Translations under genes and position numbers: made by a program | DNA from: Vulcanisaeta distributa JCM 11217 | Lineage (GTDB): Archaea; Thermoproteota; Thermoprotei; Thermoproteales; Thermocladiaceae | Assembly (NCBI RefSeq): GCF_001316005.1 | Contig: NZ_BBBJ01000007.1 | Location: 62,001 to 126,000, forward strand | Direction: 5' to 3' | Length of the DNA stretch: 64,000 nucleotides | Part shown: in pieces, positions 19,553-30,110 of the stretch | Layout of the letters: every line of letters starts with the position of its first letter | Position numbering within the stretch: the first letter of the stretch is position 1 | The notes under the pieces: generated by a model | Told to the model about the DNA's origin: nothing | Databases searched by the model: none | The model's input: only the letters and a program-made list of their open reading frames with translations

Positions 19553-19863
19553 TGTCTAAGAACGTGCGTGCAGTAGTGCTTGGTGATGAGCACACGGTAT
19601 ATACCTTTAAGTTACTTGGGTTTGAGGGTAGGGTCATTAATGAGAATGAGAACATATTGGCAATAATTAAGGAGTTGAGTGTTGAGGAGGGTGTTGGTGC
19701 GATATTAATAACGAGTAACCTCGTGGATAGAATTAGGGAGGATTTTGATAAGTTGAGGATGAGAATGAGGAAGCCCATGCTCATTGAAATACCGTCCCTC
19801 AGGGAAATGAAGTTCAAGGAGGTTAATTACCTAGCGATTCTTCGAAGTGTCCTTGGTATTTAA
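19552..19863 (+). CDS. atpF: A-type ATP synthase subunit F
   Basis: 103 residues, the usual size. The Rossmann-like fold begins VRAVVLGDEHTVYTFKLLGFEG and includes GVGAILITSNLVDRIRE and KPMLIEIPS, matching subunit F of the archaeal central stalk. It is separated from atpA/atpE by about 4.5 kb and placed behind carS, which is not the standard ntp order. GTG start overlapping the carS stop by one base. The gene is convergent with the prenyltransferase (19860), with ends overlapping by 4 bases. Confidence 0.88.
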   Translation: MSKNVRAVVLGDEHTVYTFKLLGFEGRVINENENILAIIKELSVEEGVGAILITSNLVDRIREDFDKLRMRMRKPMLIEIPSLREMKFKEVNYLAILRSVLGI

Positions 19864-20740
19864 TGAACAATAATTAGCAATGCAAATAGTAGATACGCAA
19901 TTATCGTGACAGCCATAGCCCCCCCAAGGGACATCACCCTGAACCTACCCATGTAATCACTATTTCGCAGGAGCGATATCGATATATACGTAAGGATAGC
20001 ATCCGTTATTAAGACACCCACCGATAGAGCTAGCCCATAGGGGTTTTGGAGCGCGTAAATAATTATTAATGGTGACATGAGGACTGCAACCAACGTGAAT
20101 ATTGCTGCGAGGATTATTGCGGTTTTAATACCGTAGGTATTGGCTACGGTCCTCACGCCAGCCCTCATGTCGCCGACAACGTCGATTGCGCCTTAACCAG
20201 TTCCCTACCCATGGTTGCTAGGAAGGAAACAATGAATAATAGGTATGGAAGATTAAGGGTTGGTATTGTGGATGAAACGGCGTAGAGTCCATATAGGAAT
20301 GTTAATGATGATGTTATTGCCACGAAGACGTTGTTCACTATAATGACCCTCTTCAACCTATAATTGTAGGAGAAACCAAGCGCTATAGCCATTATTAATA
20401 TTACGATGCTCCAAGCCACTAAATATCCCATGGCAATACCAAGTACATTTAATAATATAGCGATGACTACAGATAGTAATGATAATACCCAAGCCTCACT
20501 AATTGAAGCTTCACCACGTACGAGGGGGGGTGCGTCTGGCCTATTAATCCTGTCTTCCTCAATATTGTAAATGTCGTTTGTGGCGAAGAGGAATATTTCC
20601 GTAAGTAGTGATGATAGGAAGAGGAGTACCATTGCAATGGCACTCCTACCGCCAGCTATTACGTAGGATGCAATGACTATCAGGCTTGTCAGTATTCCAT
20701 GCTCAATCCTAGAAAGCCTGATGAATGCCCTTAAATTCAC
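19860..20740 (-). CDS. UbiA-type prenyltransferase, probable geranylgeranylglyceryl phosphate geranylgeranyltransferase, frameshifted
   Basis: About 293 residues with 8-9 membrane helices. The first aspartate motif is NDIYNIEEDRINRPDAP; the second (VVGDMRAGVRTVANTYG) lies after the break. The frame is lost near 20190, where AAGGCG should be AAGGGCG; this restores GRELVKGAIDVVGDMR. In Archaea this UbiA subgroup usually attaches the second geranylgeranyl chain to geranylgeranylglyceryl phosphate. The closeness of carS supports that, though other UbiA members prenylate quinones or heme. The 5' part carries the in-frame GGGG run at about 20522. Confidence 0.82.
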
Positions 20741-20780
20741 GGTAACGCTAGAAATAACAGCCTTATTAAGTTAGACCGTA

Positions 20781-22189
20781 TTAAAATGATGATGAGTAGA
20801 CATACGGTATACCAAACATCTCGGCGACGTCCTTATCAATGGCAGCAACATCCTCTGTACTAACCTCCTTAATATCGTACTTGCCCAATGCGGATACCAA
20901 CATCTGAATCTCCTCCTTAACAGCCTCTATGTAATTCAAAACCCCCTTCTCACCCTTAACCATCGCCGCTATGAGAAACGGCCTAGCCATATAAGCACCG
21001 CTGGCTCCCAGAGCCATGGCCTTAACCACGTGCGAACCATTATAGAGCCTACCCGCGAGTAGTAGCGATATGTCCATTATCCCCAGCCTTCTGGCGTCAT
21101 GTATCTTCTTAAGGGCCACTATGGTTGGGTAGCCCAGGTCCTTCATGGCTACTGAAGGTGCCATTCCTGTACCACCCTCCTTACCATCAATCACGACAGC
21201 GTGAGCGCCCTCCTCATGGGCAATGCTAATGACCCTATCCACATCCCTATAGGGGCCGAGCTTAATCCAAATCCTCGCCCTTGGGTATGCCGTCTTCATG
21301 AACCTAATCATGCCCCCCCTAAGTATGTCCTCCGTGTATGTACCGGGCACTGAGTACCTGGTTATGAACTTATCCTTAACCTTCTCAGGATCCACCTCAA
21401 AGTGGTACTTTGCCTTAAGTCTAATTGCCTCCTCCTTCGGGATCTTAATTACACCGCCAAGACCAGGCTTGGCCCCCCCTGTCCCATCTTAATCTCGAAA
21501 CCAACGAGGCCCTCCTCTATGTATGGCTCAACATCCTTATCACTATACACCTTATTCCAAAGCTCATCATACGCATCCTCCACATTTTGCTGGATAATAA
21601 CCCCCCCACCGTACTTATCAACATTCGTTAAGTAAGCCATCAACCTCTCCTTAAAGCTTGGGTGACCCCCCCTTGTGTACCTCCTTGAATAGCCCCCCCT
21701 AACCGTGGCCACGTTCTCCCCCCCAATACCCATGACAATACCTGCCTTAGCCGCTGCCCTGGCAATCTCAAGGCTAAACTTACTGGCTATTGCCGTAGAA
21801 CCCATTGAACCAACGACTATGGGCATGGAAACCTTAAAACCACCCAATGAACCTTCTAGATTCACGTCCATGAAAGTGGGCTCCCGAAGAAGCTCAGCCA
21901 TCTTCTCAAGCCTTTTTGGCGTAAACGCTGGTGGTAATAATATTATTGAACTGTCTAGGGTCTTGAATCGAGGAAATCCCCCCCTCTTATCATAAACCCC
22001 CCCAGAGCCAAGCACTGCAGAGCCGTAGGTGGCTATCTCACCGAATGGGTAAACCGCATCACGGCCCTTAAGTGCCTTAAGTGCTATTTCATCAAATGGG
22101 TAATCATCGATGAACTCCCTGAGACCCCCCCTAATTGACGCCCAATAAGCCCTAAGCTTAACAAGCAATTTTGCAATTTCGAGAATCAT
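20781..22189 (-). CDS. FMN-binding glutamate-synthase-domain protein, frameshifted
   Basis: About 470 residues related to the synthase (FMN, Fe-S) domain of glutamate synthase. Visible features: IVVGSMGSTAIASKFSLEIARAA, QGGAKPGLGG, then GGTGMAPSVAMKDLGYP and the barrel end GASGAYMARPFL. The frame is lost at the G7 run 21472-21479, where eight G restore MGQGGAKPGLGG. I chose ATG 22189, about 26 bases from a TATA-like GTATTTAAAAC on the minus strand near 22213-22220. Archaeal short forms (no amidotransferase domain) are sometimes called glutamate synthase large subunit, but the reaction here is unproven. The gene has unusually many G runs. Confidence 0.8.
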
Positions 22190-22373
22190 TAACCACATGA
22201 CACAGCATTGTTTTAAATACTTGCTCGTCAATATAACAAAGAATCTCCTGAATAAGTAGTTATAAGTAATGAGAAATCCTTAGTCAGATCATATTATTAT
22301 TGATATGTCACTGCCATATTTTATTGATAAAAATACACTCATTAACTCATAATTACGGTATAATCCTATAATC

Positions 22374-22382
22374 CTTTTAAAG
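22374..22382 (+). promoter_or_regulatory. TATA-like box of the DUF169 gene
   Basis: CTTTTAAAG lies 22-30 bases before the ATG at 22404, giving a leaderless or near-leaderless message. Confidence 0.5.
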
Positions 22383-22403
22383 TAATATTCATAATAGAAG
22401 TTC

Positions 22404-23165
22404 ATGGCATCAATCGATGAGGTTAGGCAGCAGGGCATTAAGTTAAAGGAGGTTCTTGGTTTAATGACGTGGCCAATAGGCATTAGGTTTTGTGGTAAGG
22501 GTGAGCAATGCAGCATTAGCGATTTCAAGAGGCCATATAAGGATCTCGGTATTAGGGTTGCGTTTTGCCAGGCTATAAACATGGTGAGGACTTACGGCTG
22601 GAAATTAGCAGTGGGGCTTGAGGACTCTTTCTGCATGATAGGCGCTGAGGCGCTTGGTTTAACTAAAACGGCGCTGGACTACATTGATAGGGACATACCG
22701 CAGTGGCATACATCGAGTAAGGAGACAATGAATAGCATAGTTACCACACTGCATTCAAGGTTTCTTGAACCCAACTCAACAGAGTTGGTCCTAATATCGC
22801 CACTTGATAAGATCGACTTTGAACCACATGTTGTTATTATTTATGGTATGCCTGCCCAAATAGCCACCATTGCCAAGGCATTGATTTGGAATGGCGTTAT
22901 GCCAGGCGAGATTTCATATATTGGGTTGGCATCGTGTACGTTAATCCCATACTCACACAAGTATGGTAAGGTCCAGATAAACATACCTGGAACTGGAGAG
23001 TTAATACTAGGGAGGACTGAGAATTACGAGATCAGCATAATAATCCCAGCCAAGTACCTAAACCTGGTAATTCCAGGTATAAATGCGGTTAAGAGAATAC
23101 ACCCATACCCACTAGCTAAGTTCTCGCTTTATGAGCCAAGGTACCTAAGTGGTATGAGGAATTGA
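22404..23165 (+). CDS. DUF169 family protein
   Basis: 253 residues. It follows the DUF169 pattern: an early WPIGIRF, Cys residues (CGKGEQCSISDFKRP, AFCQAINMV), central PLDKIDFEPHVVIIYGMPAQ and late CTLIPYSHKYGKVQINIPGTGE. DUF169 proteins are widespread in anaerobes and are without firm function. The several Cys residues suggest metal or redox binding. It precedes the acyl-CoA synthetases, with its own TATA-like box and a 120-base gap, so co-transcription is doubtful. Confidence 0.75.
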   Translation: MASIDEVRQQGIKLKEVLGLMTWPIGIRFCGKGEQCSISDFKRPYKDLGIRVAFCQAINMVRTYGWKLAVGLEDSFCMIGAEALGLTKTALDYIDRDIPQWHTSSKETMNSIVTTLHSRFLEPNSTELVLISPLDKIDFEPHVVIIYGMPAQIATIAKALIWNGVMPGEISYIGLASCTLIPYSHKYGKVQINIPGTGELILGRTENYEISIIIPAKYLNLVIPGINAVKRIHPYPLAKFSLYEPRYLSGMRN

Positions 23166-23253
23166 CATTTGATTATTACAAGAACGTAGTTGGTTAACCA
23201 TTTTACTTATATAAATAATTTAATAAAACTTTATACATTAATTTCATAAGGTA

Positions 23254-23264
23254 ATATTTAAAAA
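23254..23264 (+). promoter_or_regulatory. TATA-like box of acyl-CoA synthetase 1
   Basis: AATATTTAAAA lies 22-32 bases upstream of the ATG at 23286, the standard crenarchaeal distance. Confidence 0.5.
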
Positions 23265-23285
23265 GAGTTCATAAATAGAATATTT

Positions 23286-25198
23286 ATGGCACTAAATCAA
23301 AAGTTCTATTCCCTAGATAAGATAAGGCGAATGGCTATTGAGGCCGCCGAGAATCCAGCTAAATTCTGGGCTGATAAGGCTGATTACCTTACGTGGTTTG
23401 AAAGACCAAAGTCCATATTTGAGGGCAGAGCACCAGATGTTTATTGGTTTAGGGGGGGTGGTTACCTAAACATTAGTTATAACGCTATTGATAGGCACAT
23501 ACCGCTAAGGCCAATAAGGTCGCGTTTTATTACGAGAATGAGAGGGGGGGCGATAGTAAGGTCATTAGTTATTGGGACCTTTACAGGGAGGTGAATAGGG
23601 CCGCGTACGTACTTAAGGAGCTTGGTGTTAAGAAGGGGGATGCGGTATCGATGATGATGCCCAACACGCCAGAGGCTGTTTACTTCGGCCTTGCCGTGCA
23701 TAGGCTCGGCGCCACATTGGTAATTCACTACGCTGGTTTAAGTGAGGAGACCCTTGCATATAGGCTTCAGGACTGCGGATCAAAGGTGTTCATAGTCGCA
23801 TCAAAGGGATTTAGGGCTGGTGACGAGGTTAGGATGAAGGACCTTGTGGACAGGACACTCGAGAAATACCAAACACCCGTTGAGAAGGTGCTGGTTGTAT
23901 CCAGGGGGGGCTTCTCCGACTTTAATGTTAAGCAAGGTAGAGACATCGTCTATGAGGATGTCGCCCCAAAGGGCAAGGTCTACGTCGAGCCAGTCCCTGT
24001 GGAGGCTAATGAGCCGGCCACCATATACTACACGTCAGGCACGACGGGTAGGCCCAAGGGACTGTGGCAGAGTAATGGTGGTTATCCAATAGGCCTTAAT
24101 TGGACATTTAGGGCACTATTTAATCCACAGGACACTGATGTTTGGTGGACAATAAGCGAGTTGGGGGGGTGGCCTGTGTGGCCCATGGCTAATTTATACA
24201 CAATACCCGTGATGGGGGGGTTGACCGGTCTTCTATTTGAGGGATTCGTGGGTTATAAGAGGGACTTATTTGCCAGGATCGTTGAGAAGTACCGCGTCTC
24301 TTTGATCTGGAGTAGTACGACCACGTTATACACGATTAGGAGCATTGGTGAGGATGCGCTTAAGGGAGACTTATCAAGCCTGAGAATAATACTCAATACA
24401 GGCGAGACGCTTAACCCAGGTATTGCTGAGTGGTATATACAGCAATTACCGAATACCATGATTGCCGATGCTTATTGGATGACGGAGCACCTAATACCGA
24501 TTGCAGCGACGCCATACGGCCTCGGCGAGATACCATTTAAGCCTGGCTCTGCCGGTATTCAATTCCCAGGTAGTAAGTGGCTCGTGGTCGATGATGACGG
24601 TAACCCACTGCCACCGGGGGGGCAGAGGGGGGGTTACATAGTCATTGCCATTCCAAACCCGGCAATGGCTAAGATGTGGAACGACCCCCAATCACGAGAG
24701 ATTAGTGAAGACGTACTGGAGTAGGTTCCCAGGGTATTTCTACACAGGTGATTATGGCTTCTACGACTCGGATGGATACCTATACGTGCTAGGTAGAGCC
24801 GATGATATATTGACTATTGCAGGCGAGAGACTCGGTACAATGGACATAGAGGGTATCCTCGCGAGACATAAGGCGGTTGCTGAGGCTGCCGTTGTTGGCG
24901 CACCGGCGCCTGGCGGTGGCGAAAAAGTGCTGGCCTTTGTCGTACTTAAACCAGGGGAGGCGCCGTCGGAGGCATTAATCAATGATATTAAGGAGTTTGC
25001 AAGGGCGTCGGGTACTAGGTTGATGATGTAATAATCGTGAGGAGACTACCAAAGACTAAGTCGGGTAAGATAATGAGAAGGTTGCTAAGGGCCTTGGTAA
25101 AGAATGAGCCGTATGGAGACATATCAACATTAGATGATGTCAAGACACTGGATGATATAAAGGCGGCCTTAATTGAGCGTGGTTACATAAAGCCGTGA
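23286..25198 (+). CDS. AMP-forming acyl-CoA synthetase 1, frameshifted
   Basis: About 635 residues with ACS-type features: an N-terminal helix with [12 protein letters not shown]-loop-like [12 protein letters not shown], adenylate site YWMTEH, then [38 protein letters not shown] and the catalytic-lysine tail [14 protein letters not shown]. It makes an acyl-CoA from a carboxylic acid, CoA and ATP; the size fits acetyl/propionyl-CoA synthetases. Three breaks: near 23510 (one A missing, restores [15 protein letters not shown]), at 24685-24689 (C5 should be C4, restores [12 protein letters not shown]), and near 25018. The stop overlaps the frame of the next ligase gene. Confidence 0.85.
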
Positions 25199-25203
25199 TC
25201 ACC

Positions 25204-26694
25204 ATGATGAACTATCAGTATCAAAATCCAATTGAGACATTACTTGATTATTTGAGGAATCGACCAAACGATGTTTTCCTGGTAGATGAAAGTGGTGCGT
25301 CGCTTACGTACAACGAACTTTACAACAAGGCCTCCAAACTCGCAGGCTCATTAAGTAGGTTTGACGTTAGCCGTGGAGATAGGGTGGCCATAATCATGAG
25401 CAATAGCATGGAGGCCGTCATTTCATTATTTGCAACGTGGATTCTTGGCGCATCGGCAGTCCTCATAGACCCGTTAACCATATCTGAGGACCTTGATTAC
25501 CAACTAAGTGATTCGGCTCCTAAGGTCGTCATTGCCGATAAATCGGTCATTGAGAGAGAGATCGCAGTTTTATCCAAGTATAGGGTCGTTGGTGTTGGTG
25601 TTTCTGGGCAGGGTATATTAAGCTTTCAGGAATTACTGAGTAATGTTCCCTCAACGGATTTTAAGCCAGTCGAAGTTAGGAGTGATGATGTTGGATTAAT
25701 CTATTACTATGCGGGTATTGCTGGGAGGACAATGCAGGTTTGGCATACGTACTTTAGCCTATATTCAGGGCCTTATGCGTTTGGTGAGGCGATAGGACTA
25801 AATCCCAAAGACTCCGTGCTTGTGGTTGCCCAGCTATCCCACATACTCGGTCTTACTGAGCTCATGTCGGCCTTCGTGAGGGGGGGGCCAAGGCCGTTAT
25901 CGCCAGGCACTTTGACGCCAAGGATACGCCTGAGTTAATACGTAGGTATGGAATAACGGTGTTTGCAGGCGTGCCTTTAATGTTTGACCAGATACTAAAT
26001 AATAAGGACTTAAGCCCCCAATGCATTATCATCATTAAGGCTGGCCCTCTCGGCAGCCGCGCCATTACCGCCAGCGACCCAGTTAGGGTTTTACCAGAGG
26101 TTTGGTGTGCCGCTTGTGCAGTTCTACGGCTTAACTGAGGCGTACGTACTTACAGTACAGCCGATCAAGTATAAGGATGTGACTGGCACGGTTGGCTCGG
26201 CAATACCAGGTGCCGAGTTAAAGATTGTTGATCCAAACGATCCATCTAAGGAATTGGGCGTGGGCAGTGTTGGTGAGTTAGCGGCAAAGGCTCCCTGGGT
26301 TATGAAGGGTTATTCGGACCCGGATGACACGAGGAGGGCCTTTCATAATGGTTGGTTATTGACTGGAGATTTAATGGTTATGGATGATAAGGGCTTACTT
26401 TACTTCAGGGGTGTTAAGAAGAGGATGATTAAGTACAAGGGTTACCCAATATTCCCGCGCGACCTGGAAATAATATTAATGAAGCACCCAGCCGTTAAGG
26501 AGACCTACGTAACCGGCGAGCAAGCCGAGGACCCAAGCATTGGTCAATTACCCGTGGCCTACGTAGTACTGCATGATGAATATAGGGGGGGTAAGGTGTC
26601 TGACAAGGAATTGATTGATTTCGTAAATTCCAGGGTAGCATTTTACAAGAAACTTAGGAAGGTTTACTTCGTAGATAGGCTACCCATTAAGTAA
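25204..26694 (+). CDS. AMP-forming acyl-CoA synthetase 2 (degenerate ATP motif), frameshifted
   Basis: About 497 residues. The N-terminal adenylation fold (FLVDESGASLTYNELYNKASKLAG), LVQFYGLTEAYVLTV, GWLLTGDLMVMDDKGLLYFRGVKKRMIKYKGYPIFP and a short C-terminal lobe are clear. The nucleotide loop reads YYYAGIAGRTMQVWHTYF, where the usual Ser/Thr-rich SGTTG residues are mostly lost. Breaks: G7 at about 25880 (eight G restore FVRGGAKAVIARHFD) and C5 at 26015-26019 (four C restore SPNALSSLRLALSAAAPLPP). ATG 25204 lies 6 bases after the stop of ligase 1, so the two are co-transcribed. Confidence 0.8.
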
Positions 26695-26728
26695 TCATTA
26701 TGGCATTAAATTAAAATTAAATTGAAAA

Positions 26729-28724
26729 TTATTGTCCTCTCCAAATAACTTCACCAATGTCATTAGGAACTTTATAACCAGGTAATTTACTGAGGGCGTC
26801 CCTAAACTCACTGCTTCTTAACATGCTGAGGAATGCCTTAACGCTATCCTTCTCAAGCCTATCAATGGGTATTGCGAAGTCATAACTCTCCCAACCAAGT
26901 GGTATGAAGTCAAGACCATACATGGCCGCTGCCGCCCTAATGCCAACACCGGCATCAGCCTTACCCTGGGCCACAGCCGCCGCGACTGCAGTGTGCGTCT
27001 TAACCTCATAGTAATAACCATTCACCTTTCTCACTAATTCCTCGAACTTAACACCCATCTTAACCGCGATCTCCTTCAACTTCAGATCTAGTAGAAATCT
27101 TGTACCCGCGCCCTTATTCCTATTAACAATCCTCACATCACCTCTTAGCAGGTCCTCAATACCCCCCCTTATGTTCTTGGGATTACCCCCCCTGGGCACT
27201 ATCAATCCCTGTTCCCTGAGATAACCCCCCCTAATTAGAACGGCATTATTAACGCTGTACTTAACCATGTATGGCACATTGTATTGACCAGTTTCCTCAT
27301 CAACGAGGTGCAGACCAGCCACATCAGCCTCACCGCGCTTGACTGCGTAGAGTCCACCCATCGAACCGACATTGATTACCCTAGCCCTAACAAAGCCCGG
27401 CAGCATTGGTATTAACACGTCAAGTCCAAGGTCATGACTACCAATTATGTATAGGTTAGCCGGCATATACTGATGAGTGAATAGGGTCACCTCCACATCA
27501 TCGCCACTGTCCAGGTACTCCACGGTTTCGGGGATGGCTATGTAACCGTCGGCGAAGGCCAACGTACTTATGGCGCCTGACTCGGCAGGTAATGGGTAGG
27601 CCACTATCCCATGACCCGTATCAACTAAGCTAACTGGATAAAGAGCCCTCCTACCCTTCGCGCCATCGGCCTAATAGCCAGCTTGGCCCTAATCTTAACC
27701 TCATCAACGCCCGTGCACAGCATCCTAGCCAGTATCGGCTTAACTATTATGTTGAATATCATCAATGCTGAACTTGGGTATCCAGGTAGTCCAATAACCA
27801 ACTTATTATCCCGTGACACGCAACTACGGTAGGTTTACCAGGCTTTACCTTGAGGCCATGGATTATTATGCCTGGAGGCCCTATCTCATCGAGTACCCTA
27901 TACGTTAGGTCCGCAAGACCTGCGGAGGTTCCTCCTGACAGAAGCACTAGGTCGCTTATGCTCAGAGCCCTATTCACCGCATCCCTCATTTCATTAATGT
28001 TATCCCTAACAATACCCATAATCATTGGTTCGGCGCCCATCGATCTAACGGCGTGGGCTATCGTGTACGTATTTATATCATAAATCTTACCGCGACCCAA
28101 CTCCTTACCTGGGCTAACTAATTCATTACCTGTGGATATTATCGCAACCTTAGGTCTCTTAAACACTTCAACCCTGTCAATACCAACAGCCGCAAGCAGG
28201 CCAACCTCCCTCTCCCTAATTACGGTGCATCTCCTAAGTATTAACTCGCCCATCATTACGTCGGAGCCTGCGGACATCACATTCTCACCAGGCGTTACTG
28301 AGCGGTATATCATTAATTCATCACCACTACGTTTCGTATACTCAACCATAACCACTGCATTGGCGCCAGGTGGCATTGGGGCGCCGGTCGCTATTTCAAC
28401 TGCCTCGCCAGGGTTAACCTGAGGTAGTTCCTCAGCCCCCCCTGTCTCAACATTACCAATGACTTTTAACCTAGTTGGGTTAAGTTCATCGGCTCCAAAT
28501 GTATCCTCAGCCCTAACCGCGAATCCATCCATTGTGGCCCTATCGAATGGTGGTACATCAATACGCGAATACACGTCCTTCGCCAAGACCCTCCCATAAC
28601 TCTCCTCAATACTTACAACCTCAGTTCCCAGAGGTTCAATCCTAACCGTGTTGAATACCTTGCTTAATGCCTCCTCAGGTGTTAATAATTCATGAAATAT
28701 TACCCTCTTACCTGCCTCAGACAT
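26729..28724 (-). CDS. moeA: MoeA molybdopterin molybdenumtransferase fused to PBP-like domain, frameshifted
   Basis: About 660 residues. The N-terminal MoeA part has [20 protein letters not shown], the gephyrin-like core with SGGTSAG and [14 protein letters not shown], and inserts molybdenum into molybdopterin. The C-terminal ~290 residues form a periplasmic-binding-protein-like domain ([43 protein letters not shown]), a fusion known in Archaea; it may sense molybdate or cofactor. Breaks lie near 27815 (restores [16 protein letters not shown]) and near 27650 (restores [15 protein letters not shown]). The molybdenum-hydroxylase remnant at 46.9-50.0 kb is a potential user of the cofactor. Confidence 0.88.
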
Positions 28725-28808
28725 CGTGCGTAATAAGATGTGGTGCTTTAATAAATTAATTAGCTCGTTAAAGTTAATTAATAATGCAGTAATTACACTG
28801 TGAGATTA

Positions 28809-28818
28809 GTATTTAAGT
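28809..28818 (+). promoter_or_regulatory. TATA-like box of the VKOR gene
   Basis: GTATTTAAGT lies 26-35 bases before the ATG at 28844, with a G7 run between. It supports ATG 28844 over the GTG at 28841. Confidence 0.4.
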
Positions 28819-28843
28819 TCGGGGGGGCTTTATCTACGCAGTG

Positions 28844-29332
28844 ATGAAGAGACTAACAAGTACGTGGTTAGTACTCATGCTTACATTCTCGGTAATAGGC
28901 CTATTTACATCATCTATTGTGATATACACGTATTACTATCTACGTGAATTACCGCCATTATGCACGTCATTTAAATCTCCATTCCCGGGAATAACCATTG
29001 ACTGCGAAAGGGTGCTCTCAAGTAGGTACTCAGACATAGGCGGTGTTCCGCTGGACTTGTTAGCGGCTGTCTGGTTTATAGTGAATATAATCCTCGTACT
29101 AACATACGACTTAGGCCCAGGGAATCTGGCCAAGCTCGCACTGGATTCACTGTTTTATTGGAGATTTATTGGTATAGTGGTGGTTCCATACTTAATCTTC
29201 GTTGAGACCTACCTACTCCATGCACTGTGCATATACTGCACAATAATGCATGCAATGATAATAATAGACTTCATAGTGATAACGGTATTCTTCATCAAAG
29301 CAGGAAAAACGCCTAACGCATCTGTTCATTGA
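28844..29332 (+). CDS. vitamin K epoxide reductase (VKOR) family protein
   Basis: About 162 residues with four membrane helices. The VKOR pattern is complete: external loop with a Cys pair (LPPLCTSFKSPFPGITIDCERV), then SSRYSDIGGVPLDLLAAVWF, and CIYCT at the start of the last helix. VKOR homologues reoxidise thiol oxidases and so drive disulfide formation in extracytoplasmic proteins, using a quinone. No thioredoxin fusion or DsbA partner is seen here. Many hyperthermophilic crenarchaea form disulfides in the cytoplasm, so the orientation matters. Confidence 0.85.
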   Translation: MKRLTSTWLVLMLTFSVIGLFTSSIVIYTYYYLRELPPLCTSFKSPFPGITIDCERVLSSRYSDIGGVPLDLLAAVWFIVNIILVLTYDLGPGNLAKLALDSLFYWRFIGIVVVPYLIFVETYLLHALCIYCTIMHAMIIIDFIVITVFFIKAGKTPNASVH

Positions 29333-30002
29333 TTAAGTATGGTGTTTATTACCGTTAATAAATCCCTAATGCTCCTGAAGGAGTAGGTCGGCCTAATGCC
29401 TGATAAATCAATACCCCACACATCCAATACATAACCCAACCTTCTCTCCCAATCACCGATGAATATCGTCATCAATCCAAACCTGGCTGGATAATAAACA
29501 TCAAAGAGTGGGTTATCGCCAATCATTACCTGGCTCCATCGAAGAATTCACGGCAATTCTTAGGGCAACCAACTATGTCGGGTGTCCTAATACCATCAAT
29601 GAACTTAGAAAAGCCAAGCTCATTAATAACCACGGATTGATACTTATACAAACCATTGGTTGCAATGATTATTTCATGTCCCAACTCCTTAATTACCCTC
29701 AAAAGCTCAAGTGCGCCATCAAATGGTTTAAAGCCACGAACATACTTCATTAATATACTATTAACGTCAATGCTCATTGGCACACCAAACCTATGAGCAA
29801 CCTCAGTGAATATGTAGTCCCAATCAAATGCCCTTATCGTGAATTCCCTTAATAACTCCTTATTCAGTTCCTTAGCAGCCCTGTAAACAACCCTCCAATC
29901 AGTGTTGACCTTACTAGCTATTGATGTACTTATTTCCTGAAACACTGGGTCCCATGCTTCGAGGGGTAGTAGCGTACCGTCTAAGTCAATTAGGATAAGC
30001 AC
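29326..30002 (-). CDS. HAD-superfamily hydrolase, frameshifted
   Basis: About 226 residues when joined. Motif I DLDGTLL at the N-terminus, motif II near IIATNGLYKYQ, and motif IV in the second piece (MIGDNPLFDVYY). The frame is lost near 29528, where one base restores DGARxVMIGDNP. The cap domain between motifs I and II is about 90 residues, consistent with C1-type phosphatases. It overlaps the end of the VKOR gene by 7 bases (convergent). Substrate unknown. Confidence 0.75.
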
Positions 30003-30110
30003 AGGTCCTTGGTAATTACTGGCCTTTAAGAATCATATCCCTGGTTTCACTTTGTTTCATATTAATTGAACGTTATTTTTCAGGGAGATTCCTTATTAAA
30101 TAATTAATTT

